From Rubricella sp038526735 (GTDB taxonomy: Bacteria > Pseudomonadota > Alphaproteobacteria > Rhodobacterales > Rhodobacteraceae), in the NCBI GenBank assembly GCA_038526735.1, contig JBCBGM010000004.1:41379-105378 (forward strand): a DNA stretch of 64,000 bases, written 5' to 3'. The position numbers were made by a program, and so were the translations under genes. The notes under the pieces are model-generated. The model was not told where the DNA came from, made no database searches, and saw only the letters and a list, made by a program, of their open reading frames with translations. Below, one piece after another: positions 24,743 through 33,273 of this stretch (its first letter is position 1; every line of letters starts with the position of its first letter).

Positions 24743-27136
24743 TTAATGTGCAATCGGCGCGCTGGTTTCACCACCGCCCGCCTCGACCGGCGCCTCTGGC
24801 ACGGCGTCAGGGTCAATCGGGGTCAACTCCGCGGCGAGCGCATTCGAGAGCACTTCGGTCACGGTTGAAACCGGAATAATCTCCAGCCCCTCCTTCACCC
24901 CATCGGGCAGATCGGCCAGGTCTTTGACGTTGTCTTTCGGGATCAGCACCGTCTTGATGCCCCCCCGCAGCGCCGCCAAAAGCTTCTCTTTCAGGCCTCC
25001 GATGGGAAGCACGTTGCCGCGCAACGTCACCTCTCCGGTCATCGCCACATCTTTGCGCACGGCCACTCCGCTGAGCACCGAGACAATCGACGTCACCATC
25101 GCGATACCCGCCGAAGGGCCATCCTTGGGCGTCGCCCCTTCGGGCACGTGCACGTGGATATCGACCTTTTCAAAGGTGCCGTTCTCCACCCCGAAATCGA
25201 GCGCTTTGGACCGCACGAAGGACGACGCCGCGTCGATAGACTCCTTCATCACATCGCCGAGTTTGCCGGTCGTCTTCATCCGGCCCTTACCGGGCAGCTT
25301 GAGCGCTTCGATGGAGAGCAAGTCGCCCCCCACAGATGTCCAGGCCAAGCCAGTGGTCACACCGACCTGATCCTCGTCCTCCGCGAGCCCGTACTTGAAG
25401 CGCTTCACGCCCAGGAACTCATCGAGGTTTTCGGGCGTCACAGTCACGCTCTCCGCCTCTTTCTTGACGATCTTGGTGACGGCCTTGCGTGCCAGCTTTG
25501 CAAGCTCCCGCTCCAGGTTCCGCACGCCCGCCTCGCGGGTGTAGGTGCGGATGATCTCCTGCAACGCCTCATCCGTCAGCGAAAACTCTTTGTCTTTAAG
25601 ACCGTGGTTTTTCAACTGCTTAGAGATCAGGTGCTGCTTGGCGATCTCGGCCTTCTCTTCCTCGGTGTAACCAGACAGCGAGATGATCTCCATCCGGTCC
25701 AAAAGCGGCCCCGGCATGTTGTAGGAGTTCGCCGTGGTCAGGAACATCACGTTCGAGAGGTCGTATTCCACCTCCAGATAATGGTCCGAGAAGGTGGCGT
25801 TCTGTTCCGGGTCAAGCACCTCGAGCATCGCGCTCGACGGGTCGCCGCGGAAGTCCTGCCCCATCTTGTCGATCTCATCCAAAAGGATCAGCGGATTGGT
25901 GGTTTTCGCCTTCTTCATCGCCTGGATGATCTTGCCGGGCATAGAGCCGATATACGTCCGCCGGTGACCGCGGATCTCGGCCTCGTCCCGCACACCGCCA
26001 AGCGAAATGCGGATAAACTCTCGCCCCGTCGCCTTCGCCACGGACCTCCCCAGCGAGGTTTTACCCACGCCCGGAGGGCCAACAAGCGTCAGGATCGGGC
26101 CTTTCAGCTTGGAGGAGCGCTGCTGCACCGCCAGAAACTCGATGATCCGCTCTTTGACCTTCTCCAGACCGTGATGGTCATCGTCGAGGATTTTCTGCGC
26201 GCGGCCCAAGTCTTTCTTCACACGCGATTTGGTGCCCCACGGGATCGACAGCATCCAGTCGAGATAGTTGCGCACCACCGTCGCCTCTGCCGACATCGGG
26301 CTCATCGAGCGCAGCTTTTTCAGCTCACCTTCAGCCTTTTCGCGGGCCTCTTTCGACAGCTTCGTCTCGGCGATCTTCGCTTCGTATTCGGCAGCCGCAT
26401 CCTCGCCGCCCTCGCCGTCGCCCAGCTCCTTCTGGATCGCCTTCATCTGCTCGTTGAGATAATACTCCCGCTGGGTGCGCTCCATCTGAGACTTCACCCG
26501 CGTTTTTATCTTTTTCTCAACCTTGAGCACGCTCATCTCGCCCTGCATCAGGGCATAGATCTTCTCCATCCGCGCACCGAGGTCGATCGCCTCCAAAAGC
26601 TCCTGCTTTTCAGAGATTTTGGCACCCAGATGCCCGGCAACCGTGTCAGCCAGCACAGAGGCATCTTCGATCTCGGCCACCGCGGCAACCGCCTCGTCGG
26701 GAATGTTCTTGTTGAGCTTCGCGTAAGGCTCAAACGCCTCAGCCACCGCCCGCGCGAGGGCCTCAATCGCTGAGGGGTCAGCGACCTCTTCGGGCACGAT
26801 CTCTGCGTGAGCTTCGAAAAACTCTTCACGGTCCGTGAACTCCAGCAAAGCGGCACGCTCTTTGCCCTCGACCAGCACCTTCACCGTGCCATCGGGGAGC
26901 TTCAAAAGCTGCAGAACGCTCGCGATCACGCCGGTTTTGTAAATGCTCTCGGGCTGCGGATCATCGTCGCCCGCATCCATCTGTGCGGCGAGCAAGATCT
27001 GCTTGTCCGCGCGCATCACCTCTTCCAGCGCCTTTACCGATTTTTCGCGGCCCACAAACAGCGGCACCACCATATGCGGGAAGACGACAATGTCCCGCAG
27101 CGGCAAGATAGGAAGGGTTTGGCTGCTCTCAGTCAT
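24743..27136 (-). CDS. lon: ATP-dependent protease Lon
   Basis: A 797-residue Lon protease. It has an N-terminal substrate domain beginning LPILPLRDIVVFPHMVVPL, then an AAA+ module with Walker A GPPGVGKT at 353-360. The C-terminal protease domain has catalytic Ser675 (DGPSAG) and Lys718 (GGLKEK). It degrades damaged and regulatory proteins in the cytoplasm. AAGGACC precedes the ATG. A CTTGAA motif about 100 bases upstream (27232-27237, leftward) resembles a heat-shock sigma-32 -35 element, but no convincing -10 is seen. Confidence 0.98.
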   Translation of the reverse strand: MTESSQTLPILPLRDIVVFPHMVVPLFVGREKSVKALEEVMRADKQILLAAQMDAGDDDPQPESIYKTGVIASVLQLLKLPDGTVKVLVEGKERAALLEFTDREEFFEAHAEIVPEEVADPSAIEALARAVAEAFEPYAKLNKNIPDEAVAAVAEIEDASVLADTVAGHLGAKISEKQELLEAIDLGARMEKIYALMQGEMSVLKVEKKIKTRVKSQMERTQREYYLNEQMKAIQKELGDGEGGEDAAAEYEAKIAETKLSKEAREKAEGELKKLRSMSPMSAEATVVRNYLDWMLSIPWGTKSRVKKDLGRAQKILDDDHHGLEKVKERIIEFLAVQQRSSKLKGPILTLVGPPGVGKTSLGRSVAKATGREFIRISLGGVRDEAEIRGHRRTYIGSMPGKIIQAMKKAKTTNPLILLDEIDKMGQDFRGDPSSAMLEVLDPEQNATFSDHYLEVEYDLSNVMFLTTANSYNMPGPLLDRMEIISLSGYTEEEKAEIAKQHLISKQLKNHGLKDKEFSLTDEALQEIIRTYTREAGVRNLERELAKLARKAVTKIVKKEAESVTVTPENLDEFLGVKRFKYGLAEDEDQVGVTTGLAWTSVGGDLLSIEALKLPGKGRMKTTGKLGDVMKESIDAASSFVRSKALDFGVENGTFEKVDIHVHVPEGATPKDGPSAGIAMVTSIVSVLSGVAVRKDVAMTGEVTLRGNVLPIGGLKEKLLAALRGGIKTVLIPKDNVKDLADLPDGVKEGLEIIPVSTVTEVLSNALAAELTPIDPDAVPEAPVEAGGGETSAPIAH

Positions 27137-27320
27137 ATTCTGGTCCTTGCATCGTGGCAGGCGCCCCGGCCCCAGGTTGGCAACCCCGGGCGCCCCTCAG
27201 GCTGTGACAGGTGTGTCGCCTCTGGGGGCGATTCAAGGAATAAACGTGACGGAGGGCAAAGGCGGGTGCAAGGGCAGACGCCGCATTGCAAAACGCGGTT
27301 CCACAAATCAGACTTGGGAT

Positions 27321-28058
27321 ATGGCCTCCGCATCCCTCTCCGACACCGCCGAGATGATCACCTGTCAGGGCGTGCAGTTTCCGCCCGACCCCGCGATCAT
27401 CACCCCCCGTGTCGCCACCAAACTCCGCCGCCAAACCTATGAAGGGATGGAGGTTCATGGGCTTGGCCGCATGTCGCTGGAGGATGTTCCGATCCTAGAG
27501 CTCGGCGCGGGCATTGGCTTCGTCTCCAGCTTCCTGATGGGGCCTTTGCGCGCAGGGCCTGTAACCTGCGTCGAGGCAAATCCGGCCCTCTGCGGCTACA
27601 TCGCTCAGGTGCACCGCGCCAACGGCCTAACTGCGCCACACCCCATCAACGCGGTGTGCCTGTCCGACAGCGCCGAGATGCCCGAAAGCCGCACGCTCCC
27701 GTTCCACATCACCGACCCGTTCTGGTCCTCCACCTTGGGCAATCCGGGTAAATATCCGCACGAAACCGTACAGGTCCCCACCCGCCGCCTGTCGGATGTG
27801 ATCGCAGAGAGTGGTGCCGCGATGATCGTCTGCGATATCGAGGGGGCAGAAACAGAGGTCTTTACCGAGGTCGAGTTCGGCCCCGTCGAGCGCGTCTACC
27901 TAGAGCTTCACACCCGCCGCTACGGCGGCGAAGGCATCCTGCGCGTCTTTAACGCCTTCTCGAAATACGGGTTCTTCTATGACCAGTCGCTGTCGCAGGG
28001 CGGCGGCGTCCTCTTCCGCCGCCTGCCCCGCCGCAAAAGGCGTTTGATGGGGCTTTAG
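27321..28058 (+). CDS. FkbM-family methyltransferase (copy 1)
   Basis: A 245-residue predicted SAM-dependent methyltransferase. It has motif I ILELGAGIGFVS, VEANPALCGYI (acidic residue binding ribose), AMIVCDIEGAE and a C-terminal YLELHTRR block, as in FkbM proteins. Two starts are possible, 27321 and 27354; the second aligns with the start of the neighbouring paralogue. It is followed after 85 bases by the second copy. Substrate unknown; family members O-methylate sugars and polyketides. Confidence 0.82.
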   Translation: MASASLSDTAEMITCQGVQFPPDPAIITPRVATKLRRQTYEGMEVHGLGRMSLEDVPILELGAGIGFVSSFLMGPLRAGPVTCVEANPALCGYIAQVHRANGLTAPHPINAVCLSDSAEMPESRTLPFHITDPFWSSTLGNPGKYPHETVQVPTRRLSDVIAESGAAMIVCDIEGAETEVFTEVEFGPVERVYLELHTRRYGGEGILRVFNAFSKYGFFYDQSLSQGGGVLFRRLPRRKRRLMGL

Positions 28059-28143
28059 GCCTCCAACGGCGCGCAAACCGACCCGAGCCGATAGACACGC
28101 CACCCGATTTCGGAAACAACCAGCGCAGCAAGAAAGCACGCGC

Positions 28144-28815
28144 ATGTTTGACTACAAAGGCCTGAAGTTCCCCGATGACCCCCGCCTCATGGGGGAGCGG
28201 ATGCAACAGCTCATCTCGTCAGGGCGCTATGAGCGTGAAGAGCAAACAGGCCTCCCCCGTTTCATTAAACCCGACGCCCGCGTCGTGGAGCTGGGCGGCG
28301 GCATCGGGCTGATCTCTGGGCTGACCTGCAAACTCGGCGTCAGCCACATGACCACGGTCGAGGCCAACCCCATGCTCGCCGCCTATATCGAGCGGCTGCA
28401 CGGGGCCAACGACTTCACGAACACCCAAGTGATCAACGCCGTCGCCCTGCCCCACGCCCAGGCCCAAGCCGCCGGCGCGTCGATGCCGTTCTACGTGACC
28501 CGCCCCTTCTGGTCCTCTTCCCTTGTCGAGCCCAAACGCAAGAAATACCGCATCACCCAAGTCCCGGTTGTAAGTCTCGAAGAGATCCTCACCCGCGCCG
28601 AGGCCAACACGCTGATCTGCGATATCGAAGGGGGTGAGGCGCAGTTGTTTGACGGCCTCGATGTCGCGAGCCTTCGCCATATCTATCTGGAAATGCATAC
28701 TAAAAAGATGGGGGCGGAGGCGGTGCGCCACATCTTTTCGCACCTCCACACCGCGGGCTTCACCTATGACGAGACCGTCTCAAACGGCCCGGTCGTCCTG
28801 TTCAGCCGCCTCTAG
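28144..28815 (+). CDS. FkbM-family methyltransferase (copy 2)
   Basis: A 223-residue paralogue of the preceding gene. Shared blocks in the same order are GLKFPDDP, VVELGGGIGLISG, VEANPMLAAYIERLHGAND, TRPFWSSSL, VPVVSLEEIL, LICDIEGGEAQLF and YLEMHTKKMG. Its TAG stop shares CTAG with the tgt stop on the other strand. A local duplication is the simplest explanation for the pair. Confidence 0.82.
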   Translation: MFDYKGLKFPDDPRLMGERMQQLISSGRYEREEQTGLPRFIKPDARVVELGGGIGLISGLTCKLGVSHMTTVEANPMLAAYIERLHGANDFTNTQVINAVALPHAQAQAAGASMPFYVTRPFWSSSLVEPKRKKYRITQVPVVSLEEILTRAEANTLICDIEGGEAQLFDGLDVASLRHIYLEMHTKKMGAEAVRHIFSHLHTAGFTYDETVSNGPVVLFSRL

Positions 28816-29942
28816 AGCGGCTCAATATCGCCCAGCGCGCGCTGGGCGTGGAAGTCCTCGACAAATGCCGCAAGCCGGCCCTCCGCAATCGCATCGCGAA
28901 GGCCCTGCATCAGCTCTTGGTAGTAGTGCAGATTGTGCCAGGTCAGAAGCATCGAGCCGATGATCTCGTTCGACTTGATGACATGGTGCAGATACGCGCG
29001 GGAGTAGTTGCGGCAGGCCGGACAGGTGCAAAACTCATCCAAAGGGCGCGGATCGTTGGCGTGGCGGGCGTTCTTGACGTTGACCTGCCCGCGCCGCGTC
29101 CAGGCCTGCCCCGTGCGACCCGAGCGCGAGGGCAGCACGCAGTCAAACATGTCGATGCCCCGCTCTACGGCACCCACAATGTCATCGGGCTTGCCCACGC
29201 CCATGAGGTAGCGCGGTTTGTCGGCGGGGAGTTGCCCCGGCGCATAATCCAGCACGCCAAACATCGCCTCTTGTCCCTCGCCCACGGCGAGACCGCCAAC
29301 CGCATAGCCCTCAAAGCCGATCTTGGTCAGCGCCTCCGCACTCTCGGCGCGCAAATCCTCCTCCAGCCCGCCCTGCTGGATGCCGAAAAGCGCATGCCCC
29401 GGACGATCGCCAAACGCCTCCCGCGAGCGCGCGGCCCAGCGCATCGAGAGGCGCATACTCTCCGCAATCCGCTCTTTCGGGGCTGGAAGCGCCGGGCATT
29501 CGTCAAAGCACATCACGATATCCGAGCCCAAAAGCCGCTGGATCTCCATCGACCGCTCAGGCGTCAGCTCATGCTTGGAGCCGTCGATATGAGAGCGAAA
29601 GGTGACGCCCTCTTCGGTCAGTTTGCGCAACTCCGACAGGCTCATGACCTGAAAGCCGCCCGAGTCGGTCAGGATCGGCCGCTCCCAGTTCATGAATTTG
29701 TGCAGCCCCCCCAGATGCGCAATCCGCTCGGCGGTGGGGCGCAGCATCAGGTGATAGGTGTTGCCGAGAAGAATATCCGCCCCGGTCGCCCGCACACTCT
29801 CGGGCATCATCGCTTTCACGGTGGCAGCGGTGCCCACGGGCATGAAGGCGGGCGTGCGGATGTCTCCGCGCGGGGTCGAAATCACCCCGGTGCGGGCCTT
29901 CCCGTCGGTGCCATTGAGCGTGAACGAAAAGCGGCTGGTCAT
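28812..29942 (-). CDS. tgt: tRNA-guanine transglycosylase
   Basis: A 376-residue enzyme exchanging G34 for preQ1 in queuosine tRNAs. Signatures: GTAATVKAM, DILLGNTYHLMLRP, DSGGFQVMSL (active-site Asp), FDCVLPSRSGRTG (nucleophile Asp) and a zinc site C-x-C-x2-C...H in FCTCPACRNYSRAYLHH. The frame is open upstream to 30062, but ATG 29942 (MTSRFSF) matches the family start. It diverges from the SufT-like gene. Confidence 0.96.
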   Translation of the reverse strand: MTSRFSFTLNGTDGKARTGVISTPRGDIRTPAFMPVGTAATVKAMMPESVRATGADILLGNTYHLMLRPTAERIAHLGGLHKFMNWERPILTDSGGFQVMSLSELRKLTEEGVTFRSHIDGSKHELTPERSMEIQRLLGSDIVMCFDECPALPAPKERIAESMRLSMRWAARSREAFGDRPGHALFGIQQGGLEEDLRAESAEALTKIGFEGYAVGGLAVGEGQEAMFGVLDYAPGQLPADKPRYLMGVGKPDDIVGAVERGIDMFDCVLPSRSGRTGQAWTRRGQVNVKNARHANDPRPLDEFCTCPACRNYSRAYLHHVIKSNEIIGSMLLTWHNLHYYQELMQGLRDAIAEGRLAAFVEDFHAQRALGDIEPL

Positions 29943-30000
29943 GGGCGGGTGATGACGTGGGTGCAACGGATTGTCCACACGTGGGCTGATCATGCCCCCT

Positions 30001-30029
30001 TTGACCATGCCCGTCGAATTCCTTATATC
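30001..30029 (+). promoter_or_regulatory. Sigma-70-type promoter of the SufT-like gene
   Basis: TTGACC, 17-base spacer, TATATC, 31 bases before the ATG at 30061. The -10 is covered by a perfect dyad CCTTA-N9-TAAGG (30021-30039), which could be an operator. Confidence 0.6.
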
Positions 30030-30060
30030 TTGCGTAAGGTATTCAAACCGGAGCTCTCCC

Positions 30061-30417
30061 ATGCCCGACGATCAGCTTGAAGGTGCGCCGCTTATCCGGC
30101 CGTCCTCCGTTGAGCACGACCTTTTCGACAGCATTGTCGAGGCGTGCCGCACCGTGCATGACCCGGAAATTCCAGTGAACATCTACGATCTGGGGCTGAT
30201 CTACACCATCGACATCACCGCCGAGAATGACGTGCATATCGTGATGACCCTCACCGCCCCTGGCTGCCCTGTGGCGGGTGAGATGCCCGGTTGGGTTGCC
30301 GATGCGATTGAGCCGCTGCCGGGGGTGCGGACCGTGCATGTTGAGCTCGTCTGGGAGCCGCCCTGGGGCATGGAAATGCTCTCGGACGAAGCCAAGCTCG
30401 AACTGGGCTTCATGTAA
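30061..30417 (+). CDS. SufT-like Fe-S assembly protein (DUF59/MIP18)
   Basis: A 118-residue DUF59-domain protein: DSIVEACRTVHDPEIPVNIYDLGLIY, MTLTAPGCPVAGEMP (the conserved cysteine) and HVELVWEPPW. The family helps mature Fe-S proteins. ATG 30061 is preceded by GGAG and lies just downstream of a good promoter; the open frame continues upstream but would cross that promoter. The A-type carrier at 31646 is nearby on the same strand. Confidence 0.88.
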   Translation: MPDDQLEGAPLIRPSSVEHDLFDSIVEACRTVHDPEIPVNIYDLGLIYTIDITAENDVHIVMTLTAPGCPVAGEMPGWVADAIEPLPGVRTVHVELVWEPPWGMEMLSDEAKLELGFM

Positions 30418-30424
30418 CCCAAAC

Positions 30425-30463
30425 TGGTACGACATCGGACCAAATTAGTCCGACATCGTACCA
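30425..30463. repeat. Imperfect palindrome made of a tandem near-repeat
   Basis: Two 16-base arms (TGGTACGACATCGGAC and GTCCGACATCGTACCA) flank the loop CAAATTA, with 14 of 16 pairs. Read leftward, the same stretch (30422-30463) is also two tandem 21-base copies (17 of 21 identical), each holding GGTNCGATGTCGNAC. It lies between the ends of the convergent SufT-like gene and the 46-codon ORF. It may be an operator pair or a bidirectional terminator; no T run is present. Confidence 0.6.
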
Positions 30464-30525
30464 TCATATTGCAAAAATGCAGGCATTAGGCGCGCGTTAA
30501 CCGGGTGTATTGCGTTTTTGCAGGG

Positions 30526-30666
30526 TTAGCGATCGAGAAGTGCTGACCACCACCGGCGTTTGCGTCTTTGTAAGACCTTTTGCATTTCTGCAAATTGCTC
30601 GCGCTCTTTTTGTTGTTCCGTCTTTTGGGGCTCTTCGATAGTGATGGGGCGAATGATCGGCTGCAT
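30526..30666 (-). CDS. Small basic/acidic protein, 46 residues, unknown
   Basis: Read leftward: starts MQPIIRPITIEEPQKTEQ, continues with an acidic-Gln helix, then a basic stretch QRRKRRWWSALLDR. GGAGAG lies 6 bases before the ATG. The N-terminal half is polar with an ITIEEP start and the C-terminus is amphipathic and Arg/Trp-rich. It diverges from the LysR regulator over 87 bases. I do not recognise the family; the strong ribosome site and LysR context support a real gene. Confidence 0.55.
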   Translation of the reverse strand: MQPIIRPITIEEPQKTEQQKEREQFAEMQKVLQRRKRRWWSALLDR

Positions 30667-30753
30667 TGGCACTCTCCGTCAGGTTTCTGCCCCCTAGATA
30701 CGCAAGCTCTGGCCCGCCGATCAGACATTGAAATCGAGATAGGTCTTGCAGAA

Positions 30754-31596
30754 ATGAAAGCCTCACCCCGCTGGGACGACCTCGAATACTTCGCCGCCAT
30801 CGCCCGCTCTGGCGGGCTGAAAGCGGCGGCCAAAGCCCTCGGAACCTCCCAAGCCACCCTCTCCCGACGCATGCACGCGCTCGAGTTTGACCTCTCTAAG
30901 CGCTTGTTTTTGCACGGAAAAGAGGGTTACCGGCTGACTGCAGAGGGGCGCGAACTGTTCGAGCGCGTCAAACCCATGGAAGCCTCCGCAAGTAGCATCA
31001 CCCGCTGGCAAGATGCCGCCAAAGGGCCGACCTGTGTGCGCATCTCGGCAGGCACCTGGACTTCCCTCTATCTGTCTCAAAACCTTACAGAATTTTGGGA
31101 TGAGAGCGCGATCTGGCTGCCCGAATTCGTCCATTGCGACCTCGACATGGACATCGCCCGCCGCGAGGTGGACATCGGAATTCGCAACCGCAGGCCTGAT
31201 CATCCGTGGCTTGCAGCACGCAAAACCGGCACCGTGACCTACTGCGCTTATGCTAGAGATGCGGAGATTTCGGGCTGGATTGGGCCGGCCTATGACACTG
31301 CGCTCACCGCCTCGGGCCGGTGGGTGCTTGAGACCCATCACGCTGATATCATTACGAAATCCAATGCTCCGCAGCTGTCATGTTCGATGGCAAAGGCCGG
31401 GATTGGGCGGGTGGTGCTGCCGACCTTCATGGGCGACACCTTCTCGGAGTTGCAGCGCGTCAGCGACCCGATCGAAGAGCTCACCAGCGAGGAATGGCTC
31501 GTCAGCCACCAAGACGCCCGCCACGAGCCCGCCTTTCGCGCAGCCCTCGATGCGCTGGCGGATCACTTGGTCGCAAAGGACCGCGCCCGGGCTTGA
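30754..31596 (+). CDS. LysR-family transcriptional regulator
   Basis: A 280-residue regulator with an N-terminal winged helix (DDLEYFAAIARSGGLKAAAKALGTSQATLSRRMHALE, quoted in parts) and a C-terminal effector domain. ATG 30754 gives the typical start close to the HTH; the longer frame is unlikely. The divergent 46-codon ORF is the most likely local target. The effector is unknown. It ends 49 bases before the A-type carrier. Confidence 0.88.
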   Translation: MKASPRWDDLEYFAAIARSGGLKAAAKALGTSQATLSRRMHALEFDLSKRLFLHGKEGYRLTAEGRELFERVKPMEASASSITRWQDAAKGPTCVRISAGTWTSLYLSQNLTEFWDESAIWLPEFVHCDLDMDIARREVDIGIRNRRPDHPWLAARKTGTVTYCAYARDAEISGWIGPAYDTALTASGRWVLETHHADIITKSNAPQLSCSMAKAGIGRVVLPTFMGDTFSELQRVSDPIEELTSEEWLVSHQDARHEPAFRAALDALADHLVAKDRARA

Positions 31597-31645
31597 GCGG
31601 GACAGAGCGATGCCCTATCTTAGGACCAAGAAACGGAGCGCGCAG

Positions 31646-31996
31646 ATGTTTGCTATTCCTGGAAGCCAAGCTGTTACGATCACGGAAGCTGCCGCCACGC
31701 AGATCCGTAAGTTGATGGAATCCGGAGAGAAATCCGGCCTGCGGATCGGCGTCAAAAAGGGCGGCTGCGCGGGCATGGAATACACGATGGACTATGTCGA
31801 TGACATCGACCCACACGACGAAGTGGTTGAGCACGAGGGGGCGCGGGTGATGATCGCCCCGATGGCACAGATGTTCCTCTTCGGGACCGAGATCGACTAC
31901 AAAGTCTCGCTGCTTGAGGCTGGGTTCGAGTTCAAAAACCCCAACGTGACCGAGGCCTGCGGTTGCGGCGAGTCGATCAAATTCGCCAATATGTGA
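31646..31996 (+). CDS. A-type iron-sulfur carrier (IscA/SufA/ErpA family)
   Basis: A 116-residue HesB/IscA-like protein with the three conserved cysteines: GGCAGMEY in the middle and ACGCGES near the C-terminus (C-x-C). It carries Fe-S clusters to target proteins. ATG 31646 has GGAG seven bases upstream; an in-frame ATG at 31610 is less well placed. Its nearness to the SufT-like gene suggests related function. Confidence 0.9.
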   Translation: MFAIPGSQAVTITEAAATQIRKLMESGEKSGLRIGVKKGGCAGMEYTMDYVDDIDPHDEVVEHEGARVMIAPMAQMFLFGTEIDYKVSLLEAGFEFKNPNVTEACGCGESIKFANM

Positions 31997-32054
31997 GCGT
32001 TGTAGCGGGCGCGCCGGTACCTACCTGTTGGGCGTAACCAACAGGAAAAAATCC

Positions 32055-32387
32055 ATGTCCGACGCCGTTATCCTGACGACCACGCCCGAGGTACCGGGTC
32101 GTGAAGTTCTTGAAATCATTGACATTGTCACCGCCGAGAGCGTGCAGGGCATGAACATCATCAAGGATGTCTTTGCCAGCGTGACCGACATCTTTGGCGG
32201 GCGGTCATCCACCACCGAGAATGTGCTGATCGATGCCCGCAACGATTGCCTGCGCGAGCTTCGCCAACGTGCGGCTGCCATGGGCGCGGATGCGGTGATC
32301 GGGGTTGATCTCGACTATTCAGAGTTCTCCGGCGGTGGTGGTATGTTGTTTTTGGTGGCGTCTGGCACGGCGGTAAAACTCAAATAG
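32055..32387 (+). CDS. YbjQ/UPF0145 family protein
   Basis: A 110-residue protein of the YbjQ family: ILTTTPEVPGREVLEIIDIV at the start, ARNDCLRELRQRAAAMGADAVIGVDLDY in the middle. The family forms pentamer-like assemblies; function is not established. AGGA lies before ATG 32055. It is flanked by an Fe-S carrier gene and tpiA, with no clear operon link. Confidence 0.87.
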   Translation: MSDAVILTTTPEVPGREVLEIIDIVTAESVQGMNIIKDVFASVTDIFGGRSSTTENVLIDARNDCLRELRQRAAAMGADAVIGVDLDYSEFSGGGGMLFLVASGTAVKLK

Positions 32388-32460
32388 ACTGCGGCGCGGC
32401 ACCCGGTTGCGTGGCCCTCGATGCCATGTTTGGTGGCGTGAAACTTTGGAGGAGACCGCC

Positions 32461-33192
32461 ATGCCCCGCACCCTGATCGCCGGAAACTGGAAAATGAACG
32501 GCGTTGCCGCCTCACTCAGCGAGGTGGAGGCACTTGCGGCGAGCATCGGGTCTCCGAATTGCGATGTGCTGATCTGCCCGCCAGCCACCTTGCTCGCGCG
32601 GATGGCAGCGATGGCAGGGCCGGTCGCTGTGGGTGGGCAGGATTGCCACGCCAATCCGTCGGGCGCGCACACCGGAGATGTCTCGGCGGAGATGATCGCA
32701 GAGGCGGGTGGCACGGCGGTGATCGTCGGCCATTCCGAGCGTCGGACCGATCATGGAGAGAGCGACGCGACAGTGCATGCCAAGGCAGAGGCGGCATATC
32801 GCGCGGGCCTGACCGCGATTATTTGTGTTGGAGAGACCGAAGCCGAGCGCGACGCCGGGCGCGCCGTGCAGGTGGTTTTAGGGCAGATCGCCGGGTCTGT
32901 GCCAGATGCGGCCACTGCCGCCACCACCGTGATCGCCTATGAGCCGGTCTGGGCCATCGGCACCGGGCGCACGCCGACGAATGCGGATATCGCGCAGATG
33001 CATGACGCGATCCGCGAGGCCCTCGTTACAAGGTTTGGCGGTGAGGGTGCAGGGATACGCATTCTCTATGGTGGCTCGATGAAGCCGGGCAACGCGGCGG
33101 AGATTCTCGCGAATGAGAACGTGAACGGCGGGCTTGTGGGCGGTGCCTCTCTCAAAGCCGCAGACTTTGGCGCGATTATTGCCGCTGCCTAA
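32461..33192 (+). CDS. tpiA: Triosephosphate isomerase
   Basis: A 243-residue TIM-barrel enzyme converting dihydroxyacetone phosphate and glyceraldehyde 3-phosphate. Active-site residues: Lys11 in GNWKMN, His in VGHSERR, Glu in YEPVWAIGTG; phosphate loop GGSMKPGNA. TTGGAGGAG precedes ATG 32461. It converges with the helix-hairpin-helix gene, with a hairpin between. Confidence 0.97.
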   Translation: MPRTLIAGNWKMNGVAASLSEVEALAASIGSPNCDVLICPPATLLARMAAMAGPVAVGGQDCHANPSGAHTGDVSAEMIAEAGGTAVIVGHSERRTDHGESDATVHAKAEAAYRAGLTAIICVGETEAERDAGRAVQVVLGQIAGSVPDAATAATTVIAYEPVWAIGTGRTPTNADIAQMHDAIREALVTRFGGEGAGIRILYGGSMKPGNAAEILANENVNGGLVGGASLKAADFGAIIAAA

Positions 33193-33201
33193 AAGGTAAG
33201 C

Positions 33202-33227
33202 GCCTCCGGAGGGGCGGCTCCGGAGGC
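33202..33227. terminator. Bidirectional hairpin between tpiA and the convergent gene
   Basis: GCCTCCGGAG-N6-CTCCGGAGGC, a perfect 10-bp stem flanked by TAAG and TTAA. No long T run, but its location between two convergent ends supports termination. Confidence 0.55.
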
Positions 33228-33273
33228 TTAACGCCAACCACACGCGGGTGCGCTTTCGCGCGACTCTTGTGGC

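Noticed and set aside
25148..26773. 541-codon open frame opposite lon
   Set aside because: lon is complete and unmistakable on the other strand; the antisense frame is His/Leu/Arg-rich noise from high-G+C codon bias.
27232..27237. Heat-shock sigma-32 promoter of lon
   Set aside because: CTTGAA is present on the lon strand, but no acceptable -10 at the right distance was found, so it is mentioned under lon only.
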